Counted from the first letter of the stretch, positions 32,856 through 42,832 are shown. The stretch: DNA of 64,000 nt from Halobacillus litoralis (GCF_004101865.1 NZ_CP026118.1:372001-436000), one strand, 5' to 3'. Notes: generated by a model from the letters alone, not told the origin. Translations and numbers: made by a program.

Positions 32856-32965
32856 ATAAAAAGAGCACCCCCTGGTGTCGGGGGTGCTCTGCTCGTCGCA
32901 TGCCGAACGAGCCAATCCCTCGTACACCTTTTGAGCCTCACGGGACCCGGTTAAAACGTGTTTGA
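32856..32965 (-). promoter_or_regulatory. PyrR attenuator 3 (pyrP-pyrB interval)
   Basis: The RNA-sense sequence GGTCCCGTGAGGCT (32934-32947) matches the PyrR anti-antiterminator consensus apart from the first base. A strong terminator follows: AGAGCACCCCC pairs with GGGGGTGCTCT, then TTTTTATCC (about 32858-32890). With UMP bound, PyrR should favour termination before pyrB. Confidence 0.93.
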
Positions 32966-32978
32966 GTGTTGGTTGTAT

Positions 32979-34367
32979 TTACGCTACATATTCCTTGTTC
33001 TTTTCATTTTCAAGCTCCGGCGCTTCAAACATGCTGCCGTTTCCACGCCCTTTCTCTTTACCTGGGAGGATCAGATTCAAAATAACTCCGATGATAGCTG
33101 CAAGAGCCATTCCAGCAATCTGCACCCGATCTGTCACTTGGATATATGCGCCGCCTACCCCGATGACCAGGATGACAGAGGCGACAATCAAATTCCTTTT
33201 TTCGCCGAAATCAATTTGATTGTCGATCAGCATACGGAGCCCGCTTGAGGCGATGATTCCGAAAAGCAGGATGGATACGCCTCCCATGACCGCCGTCGGG
33301 ATCGAACTGATGACTGCGGTCACCATGCCGATAAATCCGAAGACTATGGCAATGACAGCCGCTCCTCCGATGACGAAGACGCTGTACACACGAGTGATAG
33401 CTAATACACCGATGTTCTCACCATAAGTCGTATTTGGCGGTCCGCCAAGGCATGAGGCGATGAATGTTGCGACACCGTCCCCAAGAATTGATTTATCAAG
33501 CCCAGGGTTTTTCAAAAAATTCTTCCCGACGACTTTGGATAAGACCATTTGATCCCCTGTGTGCTCGGTGATCGTCACAAGGGCGAATGGTACCATCAGA
33601 AAGGCTATTTCCCAGCTGATCACATCCATCGGAGAAAAATCGACGAAAGGGACGACAAACTCGGGCATTTTGAAAATGGCTGAAAGGAGACCAGCTAATG
33701 ACCCCGCGCTGGTAATGGCATTCCATTCCGCTTGGATTGCGCTTGTATCGACAATTCCCTGAGTGAAGGCAAAGGCATATCCCCCGCAAATCCCGAAAAG
33801 AATCGGCAGTAAGGAGAAGAAGCCTTTAAAGAAAATCGAAGCAATGATCGTGATGCCTAAGGTCACTAAGGCGACCATGAAGTGTGTGCCGCTATACACA
33901 TTTTCTTCCTGGCCAGGCAGATACATCGCCATGTCAATGGCAGTTGAAGCAAGCCCGAGACCGATCACAATAATGACTGGTCCGACAACAATCGGAGGAA
34001 GTAAATTCATCAACCATTTCGTTCCGAATATAGAGATTAAGAGTGCGACTAAACCGTAAACCAGACCTGCGAGGAAGCTCCCGACCATCGCTCCTGCAAC
34101 TCCGCTTGATTTTGATACTTCGATGATTGGATAAATAAAAGCAAAGCTCGAACCCAGATAGGCTGGGACTTTTCCTCTTGTGATCAAAAGATAAGCAAGT
34201 GTACCAAAACCGCTTGAAACAAGGGCTACCGATGGTGATAATCCTGTTAAGAACGGAACGAGGATGGTCGCTCCGAACATTGCGAATAAGTGTTGTAAAC
34301 TGAGTGTCAGCCATTTATGCATTTTAGGTACTTCATTTACATCCAGAGCTGCTTCGTGTTGTTTCAT
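32979..34367 (-). CDS. pyrP: Uracil permease
   Basis: A nucleobase:cation symporter (NCS2/UraA family) importing uracil. The 462 residues have about 12-14 hydrophobic segments, with MFGATILVPFLTGLSPSVAL at the N-terminus and the signature VVGPVIIVIGLGLAS. The GGPPNTTYGENIGVL segment is the conserved substrate-binding motif of uracil permeases. AAAGGAGG lies 9 nt before the ATG. It is flanked by PyrR attenuators on both sides, which supports the uracil assignment over xanthine. Confidence 0.96.
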   Translation of the reverse strand: MKQHEAALDVNEVPKMHKWLTLSLQHLFAMFGATILVPFLTGLSPSVALVSSGFGTLAYLLITRGKVPAYLGSSFAFIYPIIEVSKSSGVAGAMVGSFLAGLVYGLVALLISIFGTKWLMNLLPPIVVGPVIIVIGLGLASTAIDMAMYLPGQEENVYSGTHFMVALVTLGITIIASIFFKGFFSLLPILFGICGGYAFAFTQGIVDTSAIQAEWNAITSAGSLAGLLSAIFKMPEFVVPFVDFSPMDVISWEIAFLMVPFALVTITEHTGDQMVLSKVVGKNFLKNPGLDKSILGDGVATFIASCLGGPPNTTYGENIGVLAITRVYSVFVIGGAAVIAIVFGFIGMVTAVISSIPTAVMGGVSILLFGIIASSGLRMLIDNQIDFGEKRNLIVASVILVIGVGGAYIQVTDRVQIAGMALAAIIGVILNLILPGKEKGRGNGSMFEAPELENEKNKEYVA

Positions 34368-34465
34368 GATTCATTTCCTCCTTTGTAATCAATGAAGGCC
34401 GCCTTGGGAAGCGAGCCTTTCATTCCCATCCAGCAATATTTTTCCCTTTGACCATCCGTTTCCCA

Positions 34466-34575
34466 TAAAAAAACCTCTTTGCGCTTAAAAGTACGCAAAG
34501 AGGTAGCCATGTACAAAGACATGAGCATCATTACGAACCTTTTAAGCCTCACGGGACTTCTATTAAAGGTCAGAG
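34466..34575 (-). promoter_or_regulatory. PyrR attenuator 2 (pyrR-pyrP interval)
   Basis: The PyrR-binding motif AGTCCCGTGAGGCT (34545-34558, minus sense) is followed by the terminator CCTCTTTGCG / CGCAAAGAGG with a TTTTTTT tail (about 34466-34505). Confidence 0.94.
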
Positions 34576-34580
34576 ATTAT

Positions 34581-35245
<665 letters not shown>

Positions 35246-35268
35246 AGGTCTGTTCAATTCTATTGATG

Positions 35269-35297
35269 ATTATGTCAAAGCTTTCATGCTTTGTCAA
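35269..35297 (-). promoter_or_regulatory. Sigma-A promoter of the pyr operon
   Basis: TTGACA (35292-35297) and CATAAT (35269-35274) on the minus strand are separated by exactly 17 bp. The predicted start near 35262 places the first attenuator at the beginning of the transcript. Confidence 0.78.
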
Positions 35298-35347
35298 GGG
35301 TGCTTTGTATGTTCCTACCGGTAAAGTCAGCAATAATATTCGGCGGC

Positions 35348-36259
35348 TTACAATTCTTTTGTTTCTAAATAGGAGAGCGTTTCTTTGAAGTCCTGCGGTG
35401 GTTCGACTTCGAATTTCTTCCACTCGCCCGTTCTCGGGTGTTCAAAACCAAGAGATTTGGCATGGAGCGCCTGTCCGTTCAGATCCAATGTTTTTCGCGG
35501 ACCATATTTAGGATCACCCGCAAGCGGATGACTGATATAGCGCATATGGACCCGTATTTGGTGAGTCCTTCCTGTTTCAAGAGTACATTCTACCAACGTA
35601 AAGTCTGTGAAGTGACGCAGTACCCTGAAATGTGTAACTGCATCTCTCCCTCCATCCACCACCGCCATTTTCTGGCGATCTTTCGTGTCACGTCCGATCG
35701 GGGCTTCGATGGTACCATATTCGTGATGGATTTCCCCATGCACGATGGCTTCGTATTTCCGCTCCACTGTTTTCTTTGAAAGTTGTTCAGCCAAAGATTT
35801 GTGGGCACGGTCATTTTTTGCCACCATGATAAGACCACTCGTGTCTTTATCAATCCGATGCACGATCCCGGGACGTTCAACTCCATTGATTCCTGAAAGG
35901 TCTGTACAATGATAAAGCAAAGCATTTACAAGTGTTCCTGAATGATGCCCTGCAGACGGGTGGATCACCATCCCGGACGGCTTATTGACGACAATGACGT
36001 CTTCATCTTCATACACGATATGAAGATCGACTTTCTCAGGGAGAATATCCATTGGCTCCGGTTCAGGTACAGCCCAGGTGATCGTATCATCTGGCTGGAC
36101 TTTATAATTACTTTTCACAGGTTTCCCATCTACAAGGACGACATGATCTTTCAACCAGCCTTGGATTTGGGACCTGGATGAATCTGGAATGACTTCAGTC
36201 AAAAGTTTATCAATTCGTTTGGATTGATCGTTTTCTGTTACCACATATTTTTCACTCAA
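35348..36259 (-). CDS. rluD: 23S rRNA pseudouridine synthase, RluD family (YlyB)
   Basis: Isomerises specific uridines in 23S rRNA. The 303 residues have an N-terminal S4 RNA-binding domain ([20 protein letters not shown]) and the catalytic [15 protein letters not shown] with the essential Asp, then [17 protein letters not shown]. The start is TTG at 36259, overlapping the lspA stop as TTGA, so translation is coupled to lspA. The exact target uridines cannot be deduced. Confidence 0.94.
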   Translation of the reverse strand: MSEKYVVTENDQSKRIDKLLTEVIPDSSRSQIQGWLKDHVVLVDGKPVKSNYKVQPDDTITWAVPEPEPMDILPEKVDLHIVYEDEDVIVVNKPSGMVIHPSAGHHSGTLVNALLYHCTDLSGINGVERPGIVHRIDKDTSGLIMVAKNDRAHKSLAEQLSKKTVERKYEAIVHGEIHHEYGTIEAPIGRDTKDRQKMAVVDGGRDAVTHFRVLRHFTDFTLVECTLETGRTHQIRVHMRYISHPLAGDPKYGPRKTLDLNGQALHAKSLGFEHPRTGEWKKFEVEPPQDFKETLSYLETKEL

Positions 36260-36729
36260 GAGTTCAAACTTCCTTTCTTTTTCCGCTCATCAATGAATGT
36301 AGCGATCATTACGAAAATGACGCCGATTACCAGAGCTGAGTCAGCAACATTGAAAATGGGAAAATTATAAGAAAAGAAATACGTATTCGCGAAATCGACA
36401 ACCTCTTTCCGGACCACACGATCGATGAAATTACCGATGGCCCCTGCCAAAATCAAAGAAAGGGCGATGCCGATAAACCGGCTTTCTTTTCCGTATTGAT
36501 GGAGATAATAAATGACAAAGCCTATGACAACGACTGTAATGATATAGAAGAACCACATTTGGCCTTGCAAAATCCCCCAGGCTGCACCCTGATTCCTATG
36601 TGAAGTCAAATAAAAGAAGTTCTCAATGATTTGTATGCTTTGTCCGATATCCATTTTTGTCACTACGAGCCATTTTGTCCATTGATCGATAAAAATGAGC
36701 AGAATGGCGATTATATAATACACATGCAT
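36256..36729 (-). CDS. lspA: Lipoprotein signal peptidase
   Basis: Cleaves signal peptides of prolipoproteins after lipidation of the +1 cysteine. The 157-residue membrane aspartic protease has four hydrophobic segments and the catalytic motifs [10 protein letters not shown] and [16 protein letters not shown] lies 6 nt before ATG. The upstream neighbours ileS and ylyA of B. subtilis are absent here; divIVA is next. Confidence 0.96.
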   Translation of the reverse strand: MHVYYIIAILLIFIDQWTKWLVVTKMDIGQSIQIIENFFYLTSHRNQGAAWGILQGQMWFFYIITVVVIGFVIYYLHQYGKESRFIGIALSLILAGAIGNFIDRVVRKEVVDFANTYFFSYNFPIFNVADSALVIGVIFVMIATFIDERKKKGSLNS

Positions 36730-36806
36730 AAGCGTCCTCCATGAAACTTATTCCCAGGTTATTGTATCATAAAAAGATAGGCCCTGGCTTAAAAAAACAA
36801 ATAGGA

Positions 36807-36833
36807 AAGGTGCCGCTCCGGGGCGGCACCTTA
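36807..36833 (-). terminator. Terminator downstream of divIVA
   Basis: AGGTGCCGCCCC pairs with GGGCGGCACCT-like sequence around a very short loop, followed by TTTCCTATTTG on the minus strand. It marks the point where ileS would be expected. Confidence 0.8.
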
Positions 36834-36874
36834 GTAAAATAAAATGGATGATTTCAAATATGTACACCAACTCT

Positions 36875-37402
36875 TTACGACTGTTGAGAACTGTACTCTT
36901 TTTCCATTTCTCTTTTGACTTCTGTCTCATCCTCGATTTCTGTGTCAAACAAATGGTCCCAGTCATCATTTTCAATCATGTCGATTTGGGCTTCAACAAG
37001 CATCCGTAATCTCATCTTGAACACTTTCGCCTGTTTTTTCATCTCTTCCACTTCAATTGAAATGCGGCGTGATTTTTCCAATGCTTCATTGATGATGCGA
37101 TCTGCATTCTTCTCCGCTTCCTTGACGATCAGCTTCGATTCTTTATTCGCACTGTTCTTCACATCTTCTGCTGTTTCCTGGGCAACGAGGATCGACTTGT
37201 TCAAAGTCGTTTCGATATTATTGAAATGACCCAGCCGTTCGTTCAGCTGATCCACCTCACGTTCTAACTCTTTCTTTTGACGGATGACAATTTCATAATC
37301 TTTGATTACCTGGTCTAGAAATTCATTGACTTCGTCTTCATCGTACCCTCTGAATCCTCTTGTGAATTCTTTGTTATGAATATCCAGTGGTGTTAAAGGC
37401 AC
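36875..37402 (-). CDS. divIVA: Septum site and polar-targeting protein DivIVA
   Basis: DivIVA forms coiled-coil tetramers on negatively curved membrane at septa and poles, recruiting MinJ-MinCD and sporulation factors. GTG at 37402, 8 nt after AGGAGG, gives 175 residues beginning MPLTPLDIHNKEFTRGFRGY, aligned with known DivIVA; the longer frame starts inside the SD. The N-terminal membrane-binding domain covers about 1-55, the rest is a long coiled coil. It follows ylmH and is the last gene before a terminator. Confidence 0.95.
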   Translation of the reverse strand: MPLTPLDIHNKEFTRGFRGYDEDEVNEFLDQVIKDYEIVIRQKKELEREVDQLNERLGHFNNIETTLNKSILVAQETAEDVKNSANKESKLIVKEAEKNADRIINEALEKSRRISIEVEEMKKQAKVFKMRLRMLVEAQIDMIENDDWDHLFDTEIEDETEVKREMEKEYSSQQS

Positions 37403-37478
37403 ACCATCCACCTCCTCAACTCAATCCATTACGTTAATGGTTCGACATGAACCTACTAAATCCTGCTTTCCGTAACAA

Positions 37479-38255
37479 TTAATTTAATTTAGCTGTCGTC
37501 ACTTTATACTTCTCTTTCTTAGTCTGACCGAGAACGTCATCCAAACGGCTTCTCCCTTTTCCCCGGAGAGAAATGAGATCCCCTGCTTCTAATGAAAATG
37601 CGGTATCTTCAACCGTACGGAAGTTGACCTTCACTTGGCCGCTTTCAATAAAAAGACTCGCTTTTTTACGGGACATTCCATAAATTTCCTTCACCATTAC
37701 ATCAAGTCGCAAGGAGGAGACCGTTGTTTCTTTCGTCAACCAGGTCTCTTCACTTTCCAAACGTTCTGCCATCGGCTTTTCTTCAAACTGGACAGTTGAA
37801 CGTTTGATACCTGTGAGGTTCATTTTGATGTAATCACTGATTTCTTCAGCTGTGGTGATTTGTATTTTTCCATCCTGGACCACAAGGTCACCCAGTTTCT
37901 CACGCCTTATCCCTAGGGACATGAAAGCACCAAGGACATCCCTATGTTCAAGAGTTATAAATTTTACAGGATAGGTGGCTTCAAGTAATGTGAGCTTAAA
38001 GTCATCTGTTTCGACGACTTCATAATCCGGAGCAATAATCGCCCGTTTTCGTTCGCTCTGTTCACCTCCACCCTCCATTCCATACACTAGATCCGCATCA
38101 TTACCCATAATGGCATGGAGAATCATCTGCTCCCTCGGGTTTAAAAAATCAGTCAGTTTACGTTGGTACTTCATGCTGACATCATCTTGCCAGGAAAGGA
38201 CCTGCTCGATAAATGGGCGCTCTTCTTTTCGAAAATGCTGATAAATGTCTGACAT
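37479..38255 (-). CDS. ylmH: S4-domain RNA-binding protein YlmH
   Basis: A 258-residue protein with a YlmH-specific N-terminal domain and a C-terminal S4 domain (RLDVMVKEIYGMSRKKASLFIESGQVKVN). YlmH of B. subtilis has been linked to 50S ribosome quality control, overlapping the RqcP role; rqcH is elsewhere in this window. ATG 38255 follows GGAGG by 9 nt; an upstream TTG is rejected. It lies in the conserved ylm-divIVA cluster. Confidence 0.93.
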   Translation of the reverse strand: MSDIYQHFRKEERPFIEQVLSWQDDVSMKYQRKLTDFLNPREQMILHAIMGNDADLVYGMEGGGEQSERKRAIIAPDYEVVETDDFKLTLLEATYPVKFITLEHRDVLGAFMSLGIRREKLGDLVVQDGKIQITTAEEISDYIKMNLTGIKRSTVQFEEKPMAERLESEETWLTKETTVSSLRLDVMVKEIYGMSRKKASLFIESGQVKVNFRTVEDTAFSLEAGDLISLRGKGRSRLDDVLGQTKKEKYKVTTAKLN

Positions 38256-38331
38256 CCGCAACAACCTCCATAATCACTAAAAGGAACAGATACCAGAGCG
38301 AGGTTAGTTGCTCTACAATCTGTTCCTCGTA

Positions 38332-38601
38332 TTAAAGTCCCATGATCATTTGATACAATTCACCAAGACCTGCTGACGCGAAACGCAGTACAAGAATGGC
38401 GACGATCGGTGAAATATCGATCATACCTAGTGGAGGGATAATCTTGCGGAACGGTTCCAGGAAGGGTTCCGCCAATTTAGCCAGGACCTCTCCGAAGCTG
38501 GACTCTCTCGCTCCAGGAAACCAGGACAGCAGGATATAGATAATGAGAATCCAACTGTATATTTGTAGTGCTGTCATTAAAATGTTAAACAAAAACGCCA
38601 T
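38332..38601 (-). CDS. ylmG: YggT family membrane protein (YlmG)
   Basis: Eighty-nine residues with two membrane segments: [20 protein letters not shown] near the N-terminus and [16 protein letters not shown]. The [16 protein letters not shown] loop is the family signature. Homologues in bacteria and plastids are linked to division or nucleoid distribution and membrane protein insertion, without a settled mechanism. It begins 3 bp after the sepF stop. Confidence 0.94.
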   Translation of the reverse strand: MAFLFNILMTALQIYSWILIIYILLSWFPGARESSFGEVLAKLAEPFLEPFRKIIPPLGMIDISPIVAILVLRFASAGLGELYQMIMGL

Positions 38602-38604
38602 GGG

Positions 38605-39051
38605 TTACCACCTTCTATTCATGTCATCGTCTTCCTGTGAAATTATTTCTGAAATGGAACCAGAAATCTCCACATTATCTGGAGTGCATAGGAATGTTTG
38701 AGACCCCAATTTTTGAATGTCTCCCCCTATAGCATATACCGTCCCACTCAAAAAATCTACTATCCTTTTCGCCTGTTGATGATCGACACGTTGTAAATTG
38801 ATCACAACAGCTTTGCGGCTCACCAGCTGGTCGGCAATGTTTTGAGCTTCATTATAACTGCTCGGTTCACTCAATACCATTTTGGATGAACTTTTGGCAC
38901 TCTTCAAGCTTACTACATTACCTTGGTCCTGTTTTTTTGCATTTCGCTTTTGGTTATAATCCTCTTCCATCTCATCTTCGACTTCTTCTTCAACGTACTC
39001 ATATTCATCGTCCAGCGTGAAAAAAGAACGGAATTTATTTTTCATACTCAT
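38605..39051 (-). CDS. sepF: Cell division protein SepF
   Basis: SepF anchors and bundles FtsZ filaments as arcs on the membrane and can partly replace FtsA. Starting at ATG 39051 gives [13 protein letters not shown], an N-terminal amphipathic helix for membrane binding, then an acidic linker and the SepF core ([20 protein letters not shown] and [19 protein letters not shown]). Several ATG codons are possible; 39051 matches the B. subtilis start and has AGAGGTG 6 nt upstream. Confidence 0.95.
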   Translation of the reverse strand: MSMKNKFRSFFTLDDEYEYVEEEVEDEMEEDYNQKRNAKKQDQGNVVSLKSAKSSSKMVLSEPSSYNEAQNIADQLVSRKAVVINLQRVDHQQAKRIVDFLSGTVYAIGGDIQKLGSQTFLCTPDNVEISGSISEIISQEDDDMNRRW

Positions 39052-39072
39052 CATGATCACCTCTGTTTAGTT

Positions 39073-39744
39073 TTATTCCCCGACAAGGCTTGATCCTATC
39101 CGTATATGTGTAGCACCTTCTTCAATGGCAAGAGAATAGTCATTGCTCATTCCCATAGATAAATATTCGCAAGGCGCATGGGCATAGTTCTTGGCCCTGA
39201 CCCTGTCCCTGAGTGCTCTCAACTGACGGAAAACACCCCGCAGCTGCTCTTCATCATCCGTATGAGGGGCCATGGTCATCAAGCCAACGATTTTGACATT
39301 TTCATAATTTTGAAGGGTTTCCACAAATGCTTCTACTTCAGATGCTTGTACACCATGTTTCGATTCTTCCTCACTGATGTTGACCTGTAAGAAACATGGC
39401 ACCGGTGAAACCGCCCTTTTATTGATTTCTTTCGCCAGCGATTTCCGATCGAGAGAATGGATCATCGATACTTGCTCGATTACATCTTTCACTTTTCTCG
39501 ATTGCAGCGTACCGATAAAATGCCATGTTGCATTTGCACCAATGGCTTCATACTTCTCAAGCAGTCCTTCTTTACGGTTTTCACCTAAATGCTTGATCCC
39601 TGCATCCAAAGCTTCCTGCGCTCTTTCAGTCGAGACATATTTAGTCACTGCTATGATAGTGATTTCATTTATAGGACGTTCACAATTCTTACATGCTTGT
39701 TTGATTTTTTCTTTAATGGCTGCCAAATTCTCTTCGACCGTCAT
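39073..39744 (-). CDS. ylmE: Pyridoxal phosphate homeostasis protein (YggS family, YlmE)
   Basis: A 223-residue single-domain PLP carrier with the fold of alanine racemase. PLP would bind the Lys in [24 protein letters not shown] and [17 protein letters not shown] are family motifs. Such proteins buffer PLP and affect amino acid pools. ATG 39744 follows AAGGAG by 7 nt; the longer frame contains the SD. It lies between pgeF and sepF, as is usual in Firmicutes. Confidence 0.95.
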   Translation of the reverse strand: MTVEENLAAIKEKIKQACKNCERPINEITIIAVTKYVSTERAQEALDAGIKHLGENRKEGLLEKYEAIGANATWHFIGTLQSRKVKDVIEQVSMIHSLDRKSLAKEINKRAVSPVPCFLQVNISEEESKHGVQASEVEAFVETLQNYENVKIVGLMTMAPHTDDEEQLRGVFRQLRALRDRVRAKNYAHAPCEYLSMGMSNDYSLAIEEGATHIRIGSSLVGE

Positions 39745-39766
39745 TCCGATACTCCTTCCCGTCAAA

Positions 39767-40564
39767 TCAAGTCCTCAAACCAATGAAACCGAGCATCCGC
39801 CCCGTTTTTCCCTGGTCCCGCCGATGGGAATAAAATAAATCATTTTCCTCGTATGTACAAAATCCCGATACCTGGATATTTTCAGCAGGTATCTTTTTTT
39901 CTATCATCATCTGCCGGTGGAGGGTTTTTAAATCCAGTTGATATTTTCCGTTGGTATTTTGCGTAATACACTTGTCCCTATGAACATCCGGCACTTTATC
40001 AATAACTTTTTGGTCGACTTCATAATGTTTCATCCCGATGGAAGGGCCGATTACGATATGAATGTTTTCACGTAGACAGCCTTGCTCTGCAAGCGCTTCG
40101 ATCATCTCCCCGGCCATTCCGTCGACGGTCCCCTTCCACCCCGCATGGGCGACTCCCACCCACTCGGCTTTGGAGTCGTAAAAAAATAAAGGAACACAGT
40201 CCGCATAGAAGGCCGCTAATAAAAGTCCAGGCTCATTAGTGATCAAACCATCCACACCCTGGACAGCTGTACTCAACGAGTCAGTCCCTGCCCCGGCATA
40301 TGTGTGACCGACAGCTTTCACTTCTGTACCGTGGACCTGTTCTCCGAGGACCCACTGATCAAGGGACACACCAAGCTCCTTTGCAAGTGTCCGCCTGTTT
40401 TCTAAAACATTTTCCTTTTCATCATCGACATGGAGCCCCATGTTTAATGTTTCATAAGGCTTTGGGCTATGCCCGCCATTTCTAGTTGTTAAACCTGCTA
40501 GCACTCTCGAAGATCGGTCAAAGCAAGTAAGTCGTCTGTTGGATTTCTGTTTGAAGGGTTCCAC
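39767..40564 (-). CDS. pgeF: Peptidoglycan editing factor / purine nucleoside phosphorylase family (YlmD)
   Basis: Multi-copper polyphenol-oxidase-like (YfiH) family. The E. coli homologue removes wrongly incorporated L-Ser from muropeptide precursors; other members act on purine nucleosides. The 265 residues show the zinc-binding set: [29 protein letters not shown] and [15 protein letters not shown]. The start is GTG at 40564 after GAGGTGG. The exact activity in this organism is open. Confidence 0.92.
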   Translation of the reverse strand: MEPFKQKSNRRLTCFDRSSRVLAGLTTRNGGHSPKPYETLNMGLHVDDEKENVLENRRTLAKELGVSLDQWVLGEQVHGTEVKAVGHTYAGAGTDSLSTAVQGVDGLITNEPGLLLAAFYADCVPLFFYDSKAEWVGVAHAGWKGTVDGMAGEMIEALAEQGCLRENIHIVIGPSIGMKHYEVDQKVIDKVPDVHRDKCITQNTNGKYQLDLKTLHRQMMIEKKIPAENIQVSGFCTYEENDLFYSHRRDQGKTGRMLGFIGLRT

Positions 40565-40621
40565 TTTTTCACCACCTCAATTTCACTCCATTTTAACACA
40601 TAATTCAGCTTATTTCTTGTT

Positions 40622-40897
40622 TTATTCGTCTGAATCTGTCTTTTGGGATGTGGAAATACCTTTATAGGCGGACTTTTTCACTAAAATCACATCTGCACCG
40701 ATGTTGACAATTTGGTCCCATGGAATCACCATTTCTTCTTCTTTTCCAAAAAGGCCCATCGCCTTCCCTTTAAGAGTCAACACGAGCCCTTGCAGCCGGC
40801 CTCGCTGAGTATCGATATCCAGGTCACTGATATAACCTAAGCGTTCTCCTGTTTCCATTGCAATGACATCTTTCATTTGAAGCTCCGTGATTTTCAT
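40622..40897 (-). CDS. ylmC: PRC-barrel protein YlmC/YmxH
   Basis: Ninety-one residues forming a PRC-barrel-like domain: DVIAMETGERLGYISDLDID followed by GRLQGLVLTLKG and MVIPWDQIVNIGADVILVKK. Members are small sporulation-associated proteins of unsettled function, usually adjacent to sigG as here. AAGGAG lies upstream of the ATG. It starts the ylm run after a 336-bp gap. Confidence 0.9.
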   Translation of the reverse strand: MKITELQMKDVIAMETGERLGYISDLDIDTQRGRLQGLVLTLKGKAMGLFGKEEEMVIPWDQIVNIGADVILVKKSAYKGISTSQKTDSDE

Positions 40898-41031
40898 ATT
40901 TAATCACACTCCTTACTTTTACTATATGCAGAGATAGCCGAGAATAGAAAAGCGTAAATGGGGTGCTTAGAAAAGCTATGTAAGGTTGATAATCCATAAA
41001 CTCTTATTCCACAAAGAAACACTTCTGCAGA

Positions 41032-41115
41032 GACGAGGCCGCTGAAAAATCCTTTTCAATCTAGAGGAACTGTTATTGTTTGGTGTTGCTTCTCACGAAT
41101 CGCTTGTCGGTGGGT
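41032..41115 (+). repeat. Dispersed repeat R1, copy b
   Basis: Second copy of the R1 sequence at 19300-19383, with the same GTTGCTTCTCACGAATCGCT block ending GTCGGTGG. Here R2 follows after about 8 bp instead of about 185 bp, with no palindromic insert. Confidence 0.85.
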
Positions 41116-41122
41116 AGGTGCC

Positions 41123-41210
41123 CGAATGTTTCATAGAAATGAAAAGAAGCCGAATTGGACGATAAAATCGTCCGACTCGGCTTCTTTATTTGATGCATAA
41201 CTCTAGGGCT
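41123..41210. repeat. Dispersed repeat R2, copy b; likely sigG terminator
   Basis: The hairpin 41148-41182 pairs AGCCGAATTGGACGAT with ATCGTCCGACTCGGCT, 16 bp with two mismatched positions, around AAA. T-rich tails lie on both sides. On the minus strand it lies 52 bp after the sigG stop and should end that transcript. Confidence 0.82.
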
Positions 41211-41233
41211 CCTAGAGACAGAAGCGTTTTCCA

Positions 41234-42013
41234 TTATTGAAACATGGAAGAATTCATCTCTTTGATGGCCGCTTTTTCTAAACGGGACACTTGTGCTTGG
41301 GAAATTCCGATTTCTTCTGCTACTTCCATTTGGGTTTTACCCTGGAAGAAACGTTTATTCAAGATCATTTTTTCTCGGTCGTTCAGTTTCTTCATTCCTT
41401 CTCTTAATGACAGTTCATCAAGCCAGACGGAATCCTTTTCACGATCATCTTTGAGTTGGTCGACGACAAAAATCGGATCTCCACCGTCATTGTAAATCGG
41501 CTCAAAGAGAGAAACCGGGTCCTGGATCGCATCCATCGCAAAAACGACATCTTCAGGTGGAACTCCCATGCGTTCAGCAATTTCATGTGGGGCCGGATCT
41601 TTACTTGTTTCACTGATCATCTTCTCGCGCATCTGCAAAGCTTTGTAAGCGATGTCCCGAAGTGACCTTGAGACACGGATAGGATTATTATCCCGTAAGT
41701 ATCTGCGTATCTCCCCGATAATCATCGGTACCGCGTAAGTAGAAAATTTCACATTATGGCTCAAATCGAAATTATCGATGGATTTCATTAGTCCAATACA
41801 ACCGACTTGGAATAAATCATCCCCGTATTCTCCTCGATTATTAAAGCGCTGAATGACGGACAATACTAAACGAAGGTTTCCGTTGACTAATGTTTCCCTG
41901 GCCTCAGTTTCTCCACTTTGCAAGCGTTCAAACAGGGCCCTCATTTCTGGATTCTTCAGTACCGGAAGTTTTGATGTATCTACGCCGCATATCTCTACTT
42001 TATGTCGTGTCAA
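41234..42013 (-). CDS. sigG: RNA polymerase sporulation sigma factor SigG (TTG start)
   Basis: Sigma-G directs late forespore gene expression. The 259 residues align over the whole length with B. subtilis SigG, from MTRHKVEICGVDTSKLPVLK through LFQVGCIGLMKSIDNFDLSH (region 2) to the GISQAQVSRLEKAA helix-turn-helix (region 4). The start is TTG at 42013, 8 nt after GGGAGG. Translation of read-through mRNA is likely blocked by the hairpin described separately, and a sigma-F/G-type promoter lies upstream. The ylmA gene found next to sigG in B. subtilis is absent. Confidence 0.97.
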   Translation of the reverse strand: MTRHKVEICGVDTSKLPVLKNPEMRALFERLQSGETEARETLVNGNLRLVLSVIQRFNNRGEYGDDLFQVGCIGLMKSIDNFDLSHNVKFSTYAVPMIIGEIRRYLRDNNPIRVSRSLRDIAYKALQMREKMISETSKDPAPHEIAERMGVPPEDVVFAMDAIQDPVSLFEPIYNDGGDPIFVVDQLKDDREKDSVWLDELSLREGMKKLNDREKMILNKRFFQGKTQMEVAEEIGISQAQVSRLEKAAIKEMNSSMFQ

Positions 42014-42021
42014 TGTAAGAC

Positions 42022-42065
42022 CCTCCCAGGAAGCTGTAATCAGTTCTCAGTATCTCCCTGGGAGG
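42022..42065 (-). promoter_or_regulatory. RBS-sequestering hairpin in the sigG leader
   Basis: In mRNA sense CCTCCCAGG (42065-42057) pairs with CCTGGGAGG (42030-42022), a perfect 9-bp stem with a 26-nt loop. The 3' arm contains the sigG SD. Transcripts reading through from sigE contain both arms; those starting at the internal promoter (start near 42042) lack the 5' arm. Confidence 0.75.
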
Positions 42066-42076
42066 AAAATTTATGC
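42049..42076 (-). promoter_or_regulatory. Sigma-F/sigma-G-type promoter of sigG
   Basis: GCATA (42072-42076) and GGAGATACT (42049-42057) on the minus strand are 14 bp apart. The second matches the GGNNANANT -10 pattern. It is located between sigE and sigG, as expected for forespore-specific transcription. Confidence 0.72.
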
Positions 42077-42095
42077 ATGGCTCACGACATTATAA

Positions 42096-42815
42096 TTACA
42101 CCATCTTATCGAATTCGCGCTGCAGCCTACGGATGATTTTCTTTTCAAGCCTTGATATATAAGACTGGGAAATCCCCATCATATCTGCTACATCTTTTTG
42201 GGTTTTTTCTTTTTTACCAATTAGTCCGAATCGCAATTCCATGATTTGTTTTTCACGATCGTTCAGCTGCTCAAGGGCTGACAACAATAATTTTTTATCG
42301 ATTTTCTTTTCAATTCCCTTTGTGATGATATCCTCATCAGTCCCTAAAATATCCGAAAGTAACAATTCATTCCCGTCCCAATCGACATTGAGGGGTTCAT
42401 CAAAGGAAACCTCTGTCTTAAGTTTATTGCTTTTTCTCAAATGCATTAAAATTTCATTTTCGATACAGCGGGAAGCGTAAGTAGCAAGTTTGATTTTTTT
42501 CTCAGGATCAAACGTATTGACTGCTTTGATTAAACCTATCGTACCGATACTTATCAGATCTTCTATATTCAACCCTGTGTTTTCGAATTTACGAGCGATA
42601 TACACGACGAGTCGGAGGTTGCGTTCGATCAACATCGCCCTCGCTGCTTTATCTCCCTTTGGCAGTAGTTCCAGCAATTCCTTTTCTTCTTCTCTGGATA
42701 GAGGTGGAGGTAAAGCTTCACTCCCTCCGATATAATAAATTTCGTCCTGTTTGATACCCAGCTTCATAAGTAAACGATAATACCATAACCTGGCCTTAAA
42801 GAACCACTTGAACAT
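42096..42815 (-). CDS. sigE: Pro-sigma-E, early mother-cell sporulation sigma factor
   Basis: Made as an inactive membrane-bound precursor cleaved by SpoIIGA. ATG 42815, 8 nt after GGAGG, gives 239 residues, the B. subtilis length. The pro-sequence (about 1-27) [20 protein letters not shown] is amphipathic, followed by the conserved [17 protein letters not shown] around the cleavage site, region 2 ([20 protein letters not shown]) and the region 4 helix-turn-helix ([20 protein letters not shown]). It follows spoIIGA by 17 bp. Confidence 0.97.
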   Translation of the reverse strand: MFKWFFKARLWYYRLLMKLGIKQDEIYYIGGSEALPPPLSREEEKELLELLPKGDKAARAMLIERNLRLVVYIARKFENTGLNIEDLISIGTIGLIKAVNTFDPEKKIKLATYASRCIENEILMHLRKSNKLKTEVSFDEPLNVDWDGNELLLSDILGTDEDIITKGIEKKIDKKLLLSALEQLNDREKQIMELRFGLIGKKEKTQKDVADMMGISQSYISRLEKKIIRRLQREFDKMV

Positions 42816-42832
42816 TGAATCCCCCTCCTGGA

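Larger units (their letters stand above)
40898..41233. other. Non-coding gap between ylmC and sigG, holding R1 and R2
   Basis: No credible frame is present. Bases 40898-41030 should contain the ylmC promoter, but I cannot single one out. The rest is the R1b/R2b repeat pair described separately. Confidence 0.7.
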
